This document shows positions 26,036 to 35,192 of a DNA stretch of 64,000 nt, piece by piece. A program made the translations under genes and the position numbers. Every line of letters begins with the position of its first letter. Position 1 is the stretch's first letter. This DNA comes from Mangrovibacterium sp041596335 (GTDB lineage: Bacteria > Bacteroidota > Bacteroidia > Bacteroidales > Prolixibacteraceae), in the NCBI RefSeq assembly GCF_041596335.1, contig NZ_JBFHIT010000014.1:1-64000 (forward strand), read 5' to 3'. The notes beneath the pieces are model-generated. The model did no database searches and had not been told where the DNA came from. It saw only the letters and a list, made by a program, of their open reading frames with translations.

Positions 26036-28381
26036 ATGAAAAACAATAAGTCGGGATTTAGAAAATACGTTGTTGGATTCTGGATGATATTTGCAATTGG
26101 CGTTTTGTCCGTTTTATCCATGTTCTACCTTATTGCACAAGGAAAGCTGGGGGAAATGCCCTCGTTCAAAGATCTTGAAAACCCACAGAGCTTATTGGCT
26201 TCGGAAGTGATATCTCGCGACAATGTGACTATTGGACGCTATTTCCGCGAAAACCGGACGTTTGTCACCTATGAGCAACTGCCTGAAAACCTTGTAAACG
26301 CGTTGCTGGCAACTGAAGATGTTCGGTTCTATAAGCACTCGGGCATCGACCTCAGGGGATTGGGACGCGTGGTGAAAGGAATTATGACCGGAGATAGCAG
26401 CAGTGGGGGTGGAAGTACTCTGAGCCAGCAGTTGGCAAAAATGCTGTTCCCGCGGTTGGATATGGAGAGCAAACTCGATCTGGTGATGCGAAAATTTAAG
26501 GAATGGGTGATTGCGGTTAAACTTGAGAAAAGTTATACCAAGGAAGAAATCATTACCATGTATTTAAATAAGTACGATTTCGTGAATCTGGCGGTGGGGA
26601 TTAAATCGGCTGCCCGGATTTATTTCAATACCGAGCCTGATTCGTTGACAACAGAGCAGTCGGCCATGTTGGTCGGAATGGCTAAGAACGCCGCTTTGTT
26701 TAACCCGGTACGTCGTCCCGAATTGACAAAAAATCGTCGAAATGTGGTGTTGGCTCAGATGCAGCGATATGGTTATCTCTCGAAGGCCGAGCGGGATTCG
26801 CTATCGGCTTTGCCGATGGATTTGGAATTTACCCGAGAAGACTTTAAAGAAGGATTAGCTCCTTACTTTCGCGAATATTTGCGCATTACGATGGGAGCCG
26901 GTAAGCCGGATCGATCGCGATATGCCTCGTGGCAGACTGTAAAATATAAAGAAGATTCGGTCGCATGGGAAAACAATCCCCTGTATGGCTGGTGCAAAAA
27001 GAATTTTAAACCCGATGGTACGAATTACGATTTGTATGAGGACGGACTGAAAATTTATACCACGATCGATTCGCGGATGCAGTCTTATGCTGAAAAGGCT
27101 GTTGAAGACCATCTGAAACTGGATTTGCAACCGGCATTTAACCGGCATTTAAAACGGTTGAGAAATCCACCGTTTTCGAATGATATGAGCAAAGACGATG
27201 TTCAAAAGCTGATGAACTTATCGATGCATCAAAGTGAGCGGTACCGTGTTTTGCGTTTGCAAGGGAAAAATGCCAATCAGATTAAAGCGAATTTCAACGA
27301 GAAAATTGAGATGACCGTTTTTACCTGGAAGGGTGATCGCGATACAATTATGAGTCCGATGGATTCAATCAAACATTATCTGAGTTATTTACGCACATCG
27401 TTTATGGCGATGGATATCGAGTCGGGGCAGGTACGTGCCTACGTTGGTGGTCCCAATTACCGCCATTTTATGTATGATATGGTTTTGGGTGGAAAACGTC
27501 AGGTGGGATCAACAGTAAAGCCTTTCTTGTACACACTGGCCATGCAAAACGGATTGTCGCCATGCACCAAGGTGCCCAATGTAAAGCAGCAGTTTATTTT
27601 GGATGATGGTAGAGTTTGGGAGGCAAAAAACTCCGGGAAGTCGGATTACGATGGCCAGATGGTTACTCTAAAATGGGGATTAGCTAATTCGGTGAATCAG
27701 ATTTCGGCATGGGTAATGAAGCAGTTTAATCCACAGTCGGTAGCCGATGTTATGCATCGAATGGGGGTTTACAGTTACATCGACCCTGTTCCGTCTATGT
27801 TTCTCGGAACTTCGGATATTAGCCTTTACGAAATGGTGGGAGCTTACGGTACCTTTGCGAATAAGGGGGTTTTCACTCAGCCTATTTTTGTTACCAGAAT
27901 TGAAGATAAATACGGAAATACGATTGCAACTTTCCGTCCTGAACGACATGATGCGATTGATGAGCAAACAGCCTATCTGATGATAAACCTTCTACGGGGT
28001 GTTGTTGATCATGGAACCGGGACAAGATTGCGCTGGCATACGGTGTACGGTAAAATAGAAGGACCAATTGCCGGAAAAACAGGAACAACACAAAATCATT
28101 CTGACGGTTGGTTTATGGGTGTTACTCCACAACTTGTGGCAGGAGCCTGGACCGGAGGAGATTTGAGAAGTATACGTTTTGACGATATCTCTAATGGGCA
28201 GGGCGCTAACATGGCCCTACCGGTTTGGGGACGCTTTATGAAGATGGTTTATGCCGATCCGAGTCTAGAATATAAACCCGATCAGGAGTTTGAAAAACCG
28301 ATGAATTTTATCATGGATTTGGATTGTGATGACGTGAACGGTGTAAGTACCAAACCGGCTGAATTTGATGACTTCTTTTAA
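26036..28381 (+). CDS. Bifunctional penicillin-binding protein 1A
   Basis: A 781-residue class A PBP that polymerises and cross-links peptidoglycan on the outer face of the cytoplasmic membrane. One N-terminal membrane anchor is at about residues 14-38. The glycosyltransferase domain (GT51) shows EDVRFYKHSGIDLRGLGR and GGGSTLSQQLAKMLFPR. The transpeptidase has Ser492 in GSTVKPFLYT, SVN in LANSVNQISAW, and KTG at about 681 (GKTGTTQNHSDGWFMG). The start is ATG at 26036; the frame also contains a TTG immediately before it. It ends 20 bases before a bidirectional terminator. Confidence 0.95.
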   Translation: MKNNKSGFRKYVVGFWMIFAIGVLSVLSMFYLIAQGKLGEMPSFKDLENPQSLLASEVISRDNVTIGRYFRENRTFVTYEQLPENLVNALLATEDVRFYKHSGIDLRGLGRVVKGIMTGDSSSGGGSTLSQQLAKMLFPRLDMESKLDLVMRKFKEWVIAVKLEKSYTKEEIITMYLNKYDFVNLAVGIKSAARIYFNTEPDSLTTEQSAMLVGMAKNAALFNPVRRPELTKNRRNVVLAQMQRYGYLSKAERDSLSALPMDLEFTREDFKEGLAPYFREYLRITMGAGKPDRSRYASWQTVKYKEDSVAWENNPLYGWCKKNFKPDGTNYDLYEDGLKIYTTIDSRMQSYAEKAVEDHLKLDLQPAFNRHLKRLRNPPFSNDMSKDDVQKLMNLSMHQSERYRVLRLQGKNANQIKANFNEKIEMTVFTWKGDRDTIMSPMDSIKHYLSYLRTSFMAMDIESGQVRAYVGGPNYRHFMYDMVLGGKRQVGSTVKPFLYTLAMQNGLSPCTKVPNVKQQFILDDGRVWEAKNSGKSDYDGQMVTLKWGLANSVNQISAWVMKQFNPQSVADVMHRMGVYSYIDPVPSMFLGTSDISLYEMVGAYGTFANKGVFTQPIFVTRIEDKYGNTIATFRPERHDAIDEQTAYLMINLLRGVVDHGTGTRLRWHTVYGKIEGPIAGKTGTTQNHSDGWFMGVTPQLVAGAWTGGDLRSIRFDDISNGQGANMALPVWGRFMKMVYADPSLEYKPDQEFEKPMNFIMDLDCDDVNGVSTKPAEFDDFF

Positions 28382-28400
28382 TTAAGTTGGTATGAAAATG

Positions 28401-28443
28401 AAAAAGCCCTGCTGTTCCAACTGAACGGCAGGGCTTTTTTTTT
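28401..28443. terminator. Bidirectional terminator, PBP / agmatine operon
   Basis: AAAAAGCCCTGCTGTT (28401-28416) pairs with AACGGCAGGGCTTTTT (28424-28439), with one wobble pair. A T-run follows on the plus strand and five Ts on the minus strand. It serves the two convergent genes on either side. Confidence 0.9.
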
Positions 28444-28459
28444 GAGTGCGCAGGTTCTG

Positions 28460-29353
28460 TTAGTCGTTCAGATACCGGCGGGTAATGTCGCTGTAATTTT
28501 CGATCCGTCTATCGCGAAGGAATGGCCAAATTCGGCGAACATCTTCTGATCTCGAAAGATCAGCTTTCACCAAAAGGTTTTCCTCTTTGGTGTGGCTTGT
28601 AACAGCTAAAACTTCGCCTTGCGGACCGGCTACAAAACTATTTCCCCAAAACCGGATTCCGGCAGAACTTCCCGAAGGATCGGCTTCGTGCCCAACCCGG
28701 TTTACGCTGATGACCGGAATACCATTGGCTACGGCATGCGAACGTTGAATGGTGATCCAGGCATTTTGCTGGCGGGTTTGTTCTTCTGCTGTGTCGCGGG
28801 GATCCCAGCCGATTGCCGTCGGGTAAATCAGCATTTCGGCTCCCGCCATAGCCATTAGTCGGGCGGCTTCCGGATACCATTGATCCCAGCAAACCAATAC
28901 GCCCAGCTTGCCAACCGAAGTTTGAATCGGGCGGAAGCCCAAATCACCGGGAGTGAAATAAAATTTTTCGTAGAAGCCCGGATCATCCGGAATGTGCATC
29001 TTTCGGTATTTCCCGGCCACCGAACCGTCTTTCTCAAACACTACTGCCGTGTTGTGATATAAGCCCGGAGCCCGTTTTTCAAATAATGATGTTACCAGTA
29101 CAATGGCATGTTTTTTAGCCAATTGGCTGTAGTAGTCGGTCGAAGGTCCGGGAATTGGTTCTGCCAGGTCAAACAGATCAACATCCTCGGTCTGACAGAA
29201 GTATAAACTATTGTGTAGCTCTTGCAGCACCACTAATTGTGCTCCCTTCGAAGCACAATCGGCAATGTTTTGAGCCAATTTGGTTTTGTTTGCCTCCAGG
29301 TTGGCTGTGTTGCTTTGTTGGATTAGTCCAACAACGATTTCTTTTTTCGCCAT
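28460..29353 (-). CDS. aguB: N-carbamoylputrescine amidase (nitrilase family)
   Basis: A 297-residue carbon-nitrogen hydrolase. It would convert N-carbamoylputrescine to putrescine, CO2 and ammonia. The catalytic triad is visible: Glu in VVLQELHNSLYF, Lys in KYRKMHIPDDPGF and Cys in LGVLVCWDQWYPEAARL. HIPDDPGFYEKFYFTPGD is typical of AguB. The start is ATG at 29353 (MAKKEIVVGLIQQSN); the frame is open 18 codons further but with no support. It follows the agmatine deiminase gene by 17 bases, so the two form a two-step agmatine-to-putrescine operon. Confidence 0.93.
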   Translation of the reverse strand: MAKKEIVVGLIQQSNTANLEANKTKLAQNIADCASKGAQLVVLQELHNSLYFCQTEDVDLFDLAEPIPGPSTDYYSQLAKKHAIVLVTSLFEKRAPGLYHNTAVVFEKDGSVAGKYRKMHIPDDPGFYEKFYFTPGDLGFRPIQTSVGKLGVLVCWDQWYPEAARLMAMAGAEMLIYPTAIGWDPRDTAEEQTRQQNAWITIQRSHAVANGIPVISVNRVGHEADPSGSSAGIRFWGNSFVAGPQGEVLAVTSHTKEENLLVKADLSRSEDVRRIWPFLRDRRIENYSDITRRYLND

Positions 29354-29370
29354 AATCAAATTAAATAAAA

Positions 29371-30399
29371 TTAGAGAATTCCCTCGGGAAACTGCATACT
29401 GATACAATGAATTGATCCGTGTTGTTTTATCAACGGAACACTATTTACCGGAATGATCTCGCGATCGGGAAACAGGCTTTGTATGATGTTCACGGCTTCA
29501 TCGTCTTGTTTCACCCCATAAACCGGAAACAAAACAGCACCGTTTATGATCAGAAAGTTTGCATATGTGGCAGGCAGTCGTTCTCCATCCTCGTCGTAAA
29601 TGGCGTCGGGGAAGGGCAGGGGAACTAGTTTGAACGGTTTTCCGTTCTGGTCGGTCAACTCACGAAGTTGCTGTTCCATTTTTTGTAAGGCTTCAAAATG
29701 AAGGTCCGATTGATCATCGCATTTCACATAGGCAATGGTATCCGGACTGCAAAACCGAGCCAGGGTATCAATATGGCTGTCCGTGTCGTCGCCAGCCAAA
29801 AAGCCATGATCGAGCCAGAGAACCTTTTCGGCATGGAAACTGCTTTTTAAGAAGAATTCAACCTCTGATTTGCTCAGGTGTTCGTTCCGGTTTTTCGATA
29901 GCAAGCACTCGCTGGTGGTCAGTAAACAGCCCTCGTTGTTGCTTTCTATAGCACCTCCTTCAAACGTAAAATACGAATAGTCGGCCATTGGTATTCCGGG
30001 GTGGAAAGCTGCTTGCCGGTATAAATTCCCGTTGATTTGATTGTCGTGACAGGCCGCAAACTTCATTCCCCAACCATTAAACCGAAAGTTTAGCAGGACG
30101 GGTTCCGATTTTTCGATGATGGTCAGCGCAGCATGGTCGCGAGCCCAGGTGTCGTTTACAGGCATCTCGTAAATTAGTAGCCCTTCGTGTTTTTCCTTGA
30201 GGAAATCGGGCAAATCACTTTTATTACGACATACAATCAGTAGTTTTTCCCGCTCGAGAATCGCCCGGGCTATTTGTTCGTAAACCGGAACCACTTCGTC
30301 CAGTATCCCGCACCAATCAGTTTGCGCGTCGGGCCAGGCTAATTGCACCCCACTTTGAGGTACCCACTCTGCCGGTAGAAAATTTCCTTCCAATTTCAT
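29371..30399 (-). CDS. aguA: Agmatine deiminase (PAD family)
   Basis: A 342-residue enzyme of the Porphyromonas-type peptidylarginine deiminase/agmatine deiminase family. It hydrolyses agmatine to N-carbamoylputrescine and ammonia. Motifs: MPVNDTWARDHAAL, FEGGAIESNNEGCLLTTSECLL, WLDHGFLAGDDTDSHIDTLARF, and the nucleophile Cys near the C-terminus in KQHGSIHCISMQFP. No signal peptide, so it is cytoplasmic and unlike secreted PADs. First gene of the aguA-aguB pair, start ATG at 30399. Confidence 0.93.
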   Translation of the reverse strand: MKLEGNFLPAEWVPQSGVQLAWPDAQTDWCGILDEVVPVYEQIARAILEREKLLIVCRNKSDLPDFLKEKHEGLLIYEMPVNDTWARDHAALTIIEKSEPVLLNFRFNGWGMKFAACHDNQINGNLYRQAAFHPGIPMADYSYFTFEGGAIESNNEGCLLTTSECLLSKNRNEHLSKSEVEFFLKSSFHAEKVLWLDHGFLAGDDTDSHIDTLARFCSPDTIAYVKCDDQSDLHFEALQKMEQQLRELTDQNGKPFKLVPLPFPDAIYDEDGERLPATYANFLIINGAVLFPVYGVKQDDEAVNIIQSLFPDREIIPVNSVPLIKQHGSIHCISMQFPEGIL

Positions 30400-30606
30400 G
30401 TGCCAAAAATATGCAAAAAGAAATTAGCAACTATTTCAGAGATGAAAAACAATTGCTTCAATTCTTTCGATTGCAAGCAATGTGAAATTTTCGTCCGGAA
30501 TGAATTCATCGTGTAAAATAAATTTTGATTTCAGTCGGTGGTGTTTTAATTTTAATCGAAATAGAAGAATTAATCCTGTTAAAGTCTTAATTAAATTCAA
30601 AATAAT

Positions 30607-31176
30607 ATGAAAACATTGAAAAAGGGAATTGCTTTACTACTTGTTGCCGTGCTCTTGTCGGGTTGTTACGGCAGTTTCAAGTTAACCAGAGCGTTGTATG
30701 AATGGAACGGAACCGTTGGGGATAAGTTTGTGAATGAGTTGGTTTTTCTGGCATTTGTAATTGTGCCTGTATATGGAGTTGCCAGCTTTGTTGACGCGGT
30801 CGTTTTAAACTCGATTGAGTTTTGGGGCGGCACCAACCCAATGGGGATGAACGATGGCGAAAAAGACCAGAAGTTGGTAGAGATTGACGGGAAAACTTAT
30901 CGGTTGACTGCGGAGAAAAATAAGATGACCATTGAGGATTTAAAGGACTCAAAACAGAAAACAGAAATGATTTTCAATGATGAGGACAATAGCTGGTATT
31001 TGGTGAAAGGCAAGAAACTGCAAAAACTGGTCAATGTTGAAATTGAGGATGGTCAGGTTGTTTCGTATCACCTGTTTTATCCCGATGGAAGTGTGCAGGA
31101 AATTCAGCCAGGATTTGATCCGGTTGCTATGCAGCAAGAAGTTCAAGGATTGAACGTTTTAGCTTTTCAACCCTAA
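30607..31176 (+). CDS. DUF3332-family lipoprotein
   Basis: A 189-residue lipoprotein: MKTLKKGIALLLVAVLLSGC has a lipobox LLSGC with Cys20. A second hydrophobic segment follows at about residues 45-70 (LVFLAFVIVPVYGVASFVDAVV), then NSIEFWGGTNP, the pattern of the DUF3332 family found in Bacteroidota and Vibrio. The C-terminal half is a charged beta-rich region. Function unknown. It is a single gene with a terminator 25 bases after the stop. Confidence 0.85.
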   Translation: MKTLKKGIALLLVAVLLSGCYGSFKLTRALYEWNGTVGDKFVNELVFLAFVIVPVYGVASFVDAVVLNSIEFWGGTNPMGMNDGEKDQKLVEIDGKTYRLTAEKNKMTIEDLKDSKQKTEMIFNDEDNSWYLVKGKKLQKLVNVEIEDGQVVSYHLFYPDGSVQEIQPGFDPVAMQQEVQGLNVLAFQP

Positions 31177-31201
31177 TACAGGGGTGCTATTTAAATAAAA
31201 C

Positions 31202-31239
31202 AAGGAGACTGTCCTCAATTGAAGACAGTCTCCTTTTTG
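31202..31239. terminator. Terminator after the DUF3332 gene
   Basis: AAGGAGACTGTC (31202-31213) and GACAGTCTCCTT (31224-31235) form a perfect 12-bp stem, followed by Ts on the plus strand. The minus strand has a weaker T-rich tail, so it may also stop the small convergent gene. Confidence 0.92.
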
Positions 31240-31243
31240 TTTG

Positions 31244-31381
31244 TTAACCAATTAGGCCGAAGTAGTGCATAGCGGCTTTTAGGAGCATTAATCCGCCAAT
31301 CACGATAGTCGTTCCTGCCAGCAACCAAATAAAATCCTTGTTGCTTTTTTTCGGTGCATTATTTTGAGCTGTTGTTTCCAT
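31244..31381 (-). CDS. 45-residue small membrane protein
   Basis: Reading 31381 down to 31244 gives a 45-residue protein. The hydrophilic N-terminus is METTAQNNAPKKSNKDF, then one transmembrane helix WLLAGTTIVIGGLMLLKAAM and a short tail HYFGLIG. The TAA stop lies 8 bases before the terminator stem of the convergent gene. The amphipathic tail-helix design and clean reading frame support a real small protein; no family can be named. It probably has a single-pass role in the inner membrane. Confidence 0.7.
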   Translation of the reverse strand: METTAQNNAPKKSNKDFIWLLAGTTIVIGGLMLLKAAMHYFGLIG

Positions 31382-31490
31382 TTTAATTTCGTTTTTATTG
31401 TAATAATTGAATATCTACGCTAGTCCGGAGCGTTGCATTACCGCTCGTTTCGTAAAACGAGAAGTCGGACCTAAACGAAAAAGGGAACAA

Positions 31491-31841
31491 CTAACGAAGC
31501 AGGGCATGTCCTCTGATAAACAGGGGGACAGGTGCCTCGTGGTCATGCAGATAATAAGTTAGACGAATGTTTTTCCGGAGCAGGTAGTTTTTGGGTGGAA
31601 CCTGACCGCGAAATAAGTTTTGAGGTTGAAATCGGCTGTAGTCGGAAAACGATTGTAAATTGCTGCTTTCGTTTATTCGAATGAACAACGGAGCATGGTC
31701 GGTTGCTTTTTGCCAAGTGCATTGTTCTACATGGCTGCCGGTGTTCGCAACATGTGGTTTGGTATGCTGGATGCGTTCCGCAAATACGGAATGGCCCAAA
31801 AGCTGAAGCAACAGTAGGAATCCGACAATCCGAACAATCAT
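31491..31841 (-). CDS. Small exported hypothetical protein
   Basis: A 116-residue protein with a clear signal peptide (MIVRIVGFLLLLQLLGHSVFA, cleavage near FAERIQ). The mature part is rich in His, Arg and aromatic residues, with a single Cys (VEQCTWQK) and no recognised domain. It is upstream of the 45-residue membrane protein on the same strand, 109 bases apart. Function unknown; gene status rests on the signal peptide and clean frame, so it is moderate. Confidence 0.55.
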   Translation of the reverse strand: MIVRIVGFLLLLQLLGHSVFAERIQHTKPHVANTGSHVEQCTWQKATDHAPLFIRINESSNLQSFSDYSRFQPQNLFRGQVPPKNYLLRKNIRLTYYLHDHEAPVPLFIRGHALLR

Positions 31842-32024
31842 TTTTTACAAGCAATATAGTTGGGACGAATATAGCGTGAATTTGAATGAAAGCTTCCGAT
31901 GCCGATAAATTTATTTTCCGGGTTAATGCCTGTTTTAAAGGAACGTAAAGTGCAACTTCAGCAAGTTGTTTTGCCAAGTCGGGACAATGTCTTTTTTCTT
32001 ATAATGACTGGGGATCGGCAAAGA

Positions 32025-32056
32025 AAAAGGCCCCGAAACTATCGGAGCCTTTTATA
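32025..32056 (-). terminator. Terminator of the 64-residue gene
   Basis: AAAAGGCCCCGA (32025-32036) and TCGGAGCCTTTT (32042-32053) pair with one mismatch around a 5-base loop. On the minus strand it is followed by TTTTTCTTT, directly after the stop codon at 32057. Confidence 0.8.
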
Positions 32057-32251
32057 TTATGCTGCTGATTGTGAAAAAACTTCATTGAGTAAATCCGGGT
32101 ACATTTCACCGAAATTCTCATAACACCATTTAATTAATTCATTTAGTTCCTTGGAGTCCTCAACCCAGTTTACACATTTCGAAAGCTCTTTTCGAAACAG
32201 GTCTCTGCTGAAACTAACCTTGGGTAGGATCACTTTTGCATACTCATTCAT
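32057..32251 (-). CDS. 64-residue hypothetical protein
   Basis: A short, highly charged and helical protein (KVSFSRDLFRKELSKCVNW, KELNELIKWCYENFGEMYP). There is no signal peptide or membrane segment, so it is likely cytoplasmic. It has an ATG start at 32251 and ends 4 bases before a well-formed terminator, which supports real expression. I do not recognise a family; the Trp/Cys/Tyr helical pattern could suit a small regulatory or adaptor protein. Confidence 0.7.
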   Translation of the reverse strand: MNEYAKVILPKVSFSRDLFRKELSKCVNWVEDSKELNELIKWCYENFGEMYPDLLNEVFSQSAA

Positions 32252-32461
32252 GGTCTGAACATTTTAATTTTCTAGTATAAATTTAACAGGTTGAAGACTT
32301 TTTTCCTATACAAAGAGTGAGGTTCTAACAATGTTTAACACGAATAGAAGTGTCTGGTGCGTTTTAATCCACTGTAAAACAATACTCTTTAGGGGCCGAT
32401 TATTACTTCTTGTTATTAAACATGAAACTTTTTAATTCAGACCAAAGTAACGGCAGCTAAA

Positions 32462-33244
32462 TTAAACACCCTTTACAAGTTGATTAACAAAAGTTGAAAT
32501 TTTATTATCTAAACTTCCTTCATTCGCTAATGCTTTCACAAACGCACTTCCAATTATTGCTCCCTGGGCGTAATGGCAGGCATTTTCGAAGGTTTCCCGG
32601 TTCGATATCCCAAAGCCGATTAGTCGGGGATTGGTTAATTGCGCTTTGTTAATTCGTTCAAAATATTCTTTTTGGAAATCGGAAACATTGCTCTTTGCTC
32701 CGGTTGTAGATGAACTTGAAACCATGTAAATAAACCCATGAGAAGCCTCGTCAATTTGTTTTAACCGCTTATCAGAGGTTTGTGGGGTGATGAGCAGGAT
32801 GTTGTGCAAATTGTAGCGCGTGAATACCTCCCGATAGTTTTCCTGATATTCGTTCATGGGAAGGTCGGGAAGAATAAGGCCATCAATTCCGACTTCGGCG
32901 CACTTCTGGCAAAATGGTTCCAAGCCGAATTGCAAAACCGGGTTGAGGTAGCCCATCAAAATAAGCGGGATTTGCACTTTTTTGCGGATATCCCGTAACT
33001 GCTCAAAAAGCTTCTCGATGGTCATTCCGTTCTTCAATGCCACCAGACTGCTGTTCTGGATCACCGGGCCATCGGCAACCGGGTCTGAGAACGGCATCCC
33101 GATTTCAATCAAATCGACTCCGTTTGCTACCAACTTTTCAATAATTGAAACAGTGTCGTTAAGTTGTGGATATCCGGCTGTAAAATAAACGGAAAGGATG
33201 TTTTCCTTTTTATCGTGAAAGAGTTGATTAATTCTGTTTTTCAT
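32462..33244 (-). CDS. trpA: Tryptophan synthase alpha chain
   Basis: A 260-residue TIM-barrel enzyme that cleaves indole-3-glycerol phosphate to indole, which is channelled to TrpB. Motifs: SVYFTAGYPQLNDTV, LIEIGMPFSDPVADGPVIQ with the catalytic Glu/Asp, GLILPDLPMNEYQ and YMVSSSSTTGAKSN (phosphate binding). The start is ATG at 33244 (MKNRINQLFHDKK), since the 16-codon upstream extension lacks family similarity. Last gene of the trp operon, 66 bases after trpB. Confidence 0.97.
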   Translation of the reverse strand: MKNRINQLFHDKKENILSVYFTAGYPQLNDTVSIIEKLVANGVDLIEIGMPFSDPVADGPVIQNSSLVALKNGMTIEKLFEQLRDIRKKVQIPLILMGYLNPVLQFGLEPFCQKCAEVGIDGLILPDLPMNEYQENYREVFTRYNLHNILLITPQTSDKRLKQIDEASHGFIYMVSSSSTTGAKSNVSDFQKEYFERINKAQLTNPRLIGFGISNRETFENACHYAQGAIIGSAFVKALANEGSLDNKISTFVNQLVKGV

Positions 33245-33310
33245 GATGATGATTTTTGTGAGTGAACGATTGAGCAGTTGAACTTTAGTCACCTGCTCAA
33301 TAAATCCTGC

Positions 33311-34492
33311 TCAATAGCCAAAATGATTTAAATACGTTTCCATGTCTTTATCGCCACGGCCCGAAAGGTTTACTACATTGATGTCTTCCGGTTTCAAATT
33401 TATTTTTTTCAATGCAGCCAGCGCGTGAGCTGATTCCAATGCCGGAATAATTCCTTCCAGCTTAGTGAGTTCCAGCGCGGCATCTAGCACCTCTGTATCT
33501 GTTGCCCATAGGTATTTAGCTCGTTTGGTAGCAAACAGGTTGGCATGCATGGGGCCAATTCCGGGGTAGTCCAATCCGGCAGAAATGGAGTACGGTTCAA
33601 CAATTTGTCCGTCTTTTGTTTGCATCACATACGAACGGGAACTGTGCAGAACACCTGGTTTACCCAAGGTTAGCGTAGCGGCAGTTTCGTCGGTATCAAC
33701 ACCTTTCCCGGCAGCTTCAACGCCAATCAACTCAACACTTTCGTTATCGAGGAAGTGGTAAAAAGCTCCGGCGGCATTACTACCACCCCCAACGCAAGCT
33801 AAAACTCGGTCTGGTAGTTCGCGGCCAAGTTGCTCGTCGAGCTGCCATTTAATTTCTTCGCTAATCACCGACTGGAAACGGGCCACCATGTCCGGGTAGG
33901 GATGAGGCCCAACAACAGAACCGATAATGTAATGGGTGTCAACCGGGTTGTTGATCCAGTCGCGCATGGCCTCGTTGGTTGCGTCTTTGAGGGTCTTGTT
34001 GCCTGATTCGGCCGCAATTACCTCAGCGCCCAGCATGCGCATTTTTTTTACGTTTGGAGCCTGGCGTTGAACGTCCAAAGCGCCCATGTAAACAATGCAT
34101 TGCATCCCCATCAGCGCACAAACGGTGGCGGTAGCCAGGCCGTGCTGACCTGCTCCGGTCTCCGCGATAATACGCGTTTTTCCGAGCGATCTGGCCAGTA
34201 AGATTTGCCCAATCGTATTGTTGATTTTGTGCGAGCCTGTGTGATTCAAATCTTCCCTTTTTAGGTAAATATGACTTTGATAACGCTCCGACATCCGTTT
34301 GGCGTAATAAAGCGGCGACGGTCTGCCAACATAATGCTTCAACAGGTTGATAAAGTCTTGTTTGAAATTGTAGGAATTAATAATCTCCATGTATTGTTCC
34401 TGCAATTCTTCAATGTTGGGGTGCATCATTTCTGGAATGAATGCCCCGCCAAACTCGCCGTAATATCCTTTTCGGTTAACTTGATAGCTCAT
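33311..34492 (-). CDS. trpB: Tryptophan synthase beta chain
   Basis: A 393-residue pyridoxal-phosphate enzyme that condenses indole with serine to give tryptophan. The PLP lysine is Lys89 in HTGSHKINN. Other motifs: ETGAGQHGLATATVCALMG, GGGSNAAGAF (phosphate loop) and SGRGDKDMETY. Full length for the TrpB1 type. It begins 13 bases after trpF and precedes trpA, so the synthase subunits are cotranslated from one mRNA. Confidence 0.98.
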   Translation of the reverse strand: MSYQVNRKGYYGEFGGAFIPEMMHPNIEELQEQYMEIINSYNFKQDFINLLKHYVGRPSPLYYAKRMSERYQSHIYLKREDLNHTGSHKINNTIGQILLARSLGKTRIIAETGAGQHGLATATVCALMGMQCIVYMGALDVQRQAPNVKKMRMLGAEVIAAESGNKTLKDATNEAMRDWINNPVDTHYIIGSVVGPHPYPDMVARFQSVISEEIKWQLDEQLGRELPDRVLACVGGGSNAAGAFYHFLDNESVELIGVEAAGKGVDTDETAATLTLGKPGVLHSSRSYVMQTKDGQIVEPYSISAGLDYPGIGPMHANLFATKRAKYLWATDTEVLDAALELTKLEGIIPALESAHALAALKKINLKPEDINVVNLSGRGDKDMETYLNHFGY

Positions 34493-34505
34493 ATTTTTTG
34501 TTTTT

Positions 34506-35138
34506 TTAATTTCTCATTTTTTCAATGAATTCAGCCACTTTCACTACTTCTTTGAAGCCCGGCTCGGTTTCAAAACCACTATTAATGTCGACTGCAAACA
34601 GCCGGTTGAAGTCTAAAGACAAGAGGTCTGGACAATCGTTTGGTTTAATTCCGCCACTCAAAAAGAAAGGGGTGTCCAAACGGTAGTTTTTCAAGATCTG
34701 CCAGTTGAACTTTTCACCTGTTCCGCCGGGTAATTTACCTTTTGTGTCGAAAAGAAAATAATCGACGTTTCCCTGGAAGGGGTTCAGCTGGTCGAAGTTA
34801 AAGTCGTTACCAACGGAGAACGCCTTGAATACCTTTAGCCCCGACTTTTTTATCGCCATGCAGTCGGTAGCCGTTTCAGATCCGTGCAGCTGGGCAACTT
34901 CGAGTTTGTATTTGTGGCAGATCTCCATTACGGTTTCTGGTTTTTCGTTAACAAATACGCCAACTTTCCGAACGGAGTCGGGTACCCGGCTGAAAATTGC
35001 AGCGTCGGGTGTGTTGCCGACAAACCGCTTCGATTTCGGGTAAAAGATAAACCCGATATAATCCGGATCGGAAGCGCAGATCGCATCGATATTTCCGGGA
35101 TCGCGCATGCCACAAACTTTTATTTTTAGACTGCTCAT
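34506..35138 (-). CDS. trpF: Phosphoribosylanthranilate isomerase
   Basis: A 210-residue TIM barrel that isomerises N-(5-phosphoribosyl)anthranilate. The catalytic Cys lies in KVCGMRDPGNI near the N-terminus and the acid in FDTKGKLPGGTGEKFNW. FFLSGGIKPND and AVDINSGFETEPGFK form the phosphate-binding end. Start taken at the ATG at 35138; an upstream ATG at 35174 would overlap the intergenic space. Spacing: 54 bases after trpC and 13 before trpB. Confidence 0.96.
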   Translation of the reverse strand: MSSLKIKVCGMRDPGNIDAICASDPDYIGFIFYPKSKRFVGNTPDAAIFSRVPDSVRKVGVFVNEKPETVMEICHKYKLEVAQLHGSETATDCMAIKKSGLKVFKAFSVGNDFNFDQLNPFQGNVDYFLFDTKGKLPGGTGEKFNWQILKNYRLDTPFFLSGGIKPNDCPDLLSLDFNRLFAVDINSGFETEPGFKEVVKVAEFIEKMRN

Positions 35139-35192
35139 GTGTTTTTGATTCGTATTGTAAGCGGCGGCCTCCAAGTCACCTGCTCACTGGTT

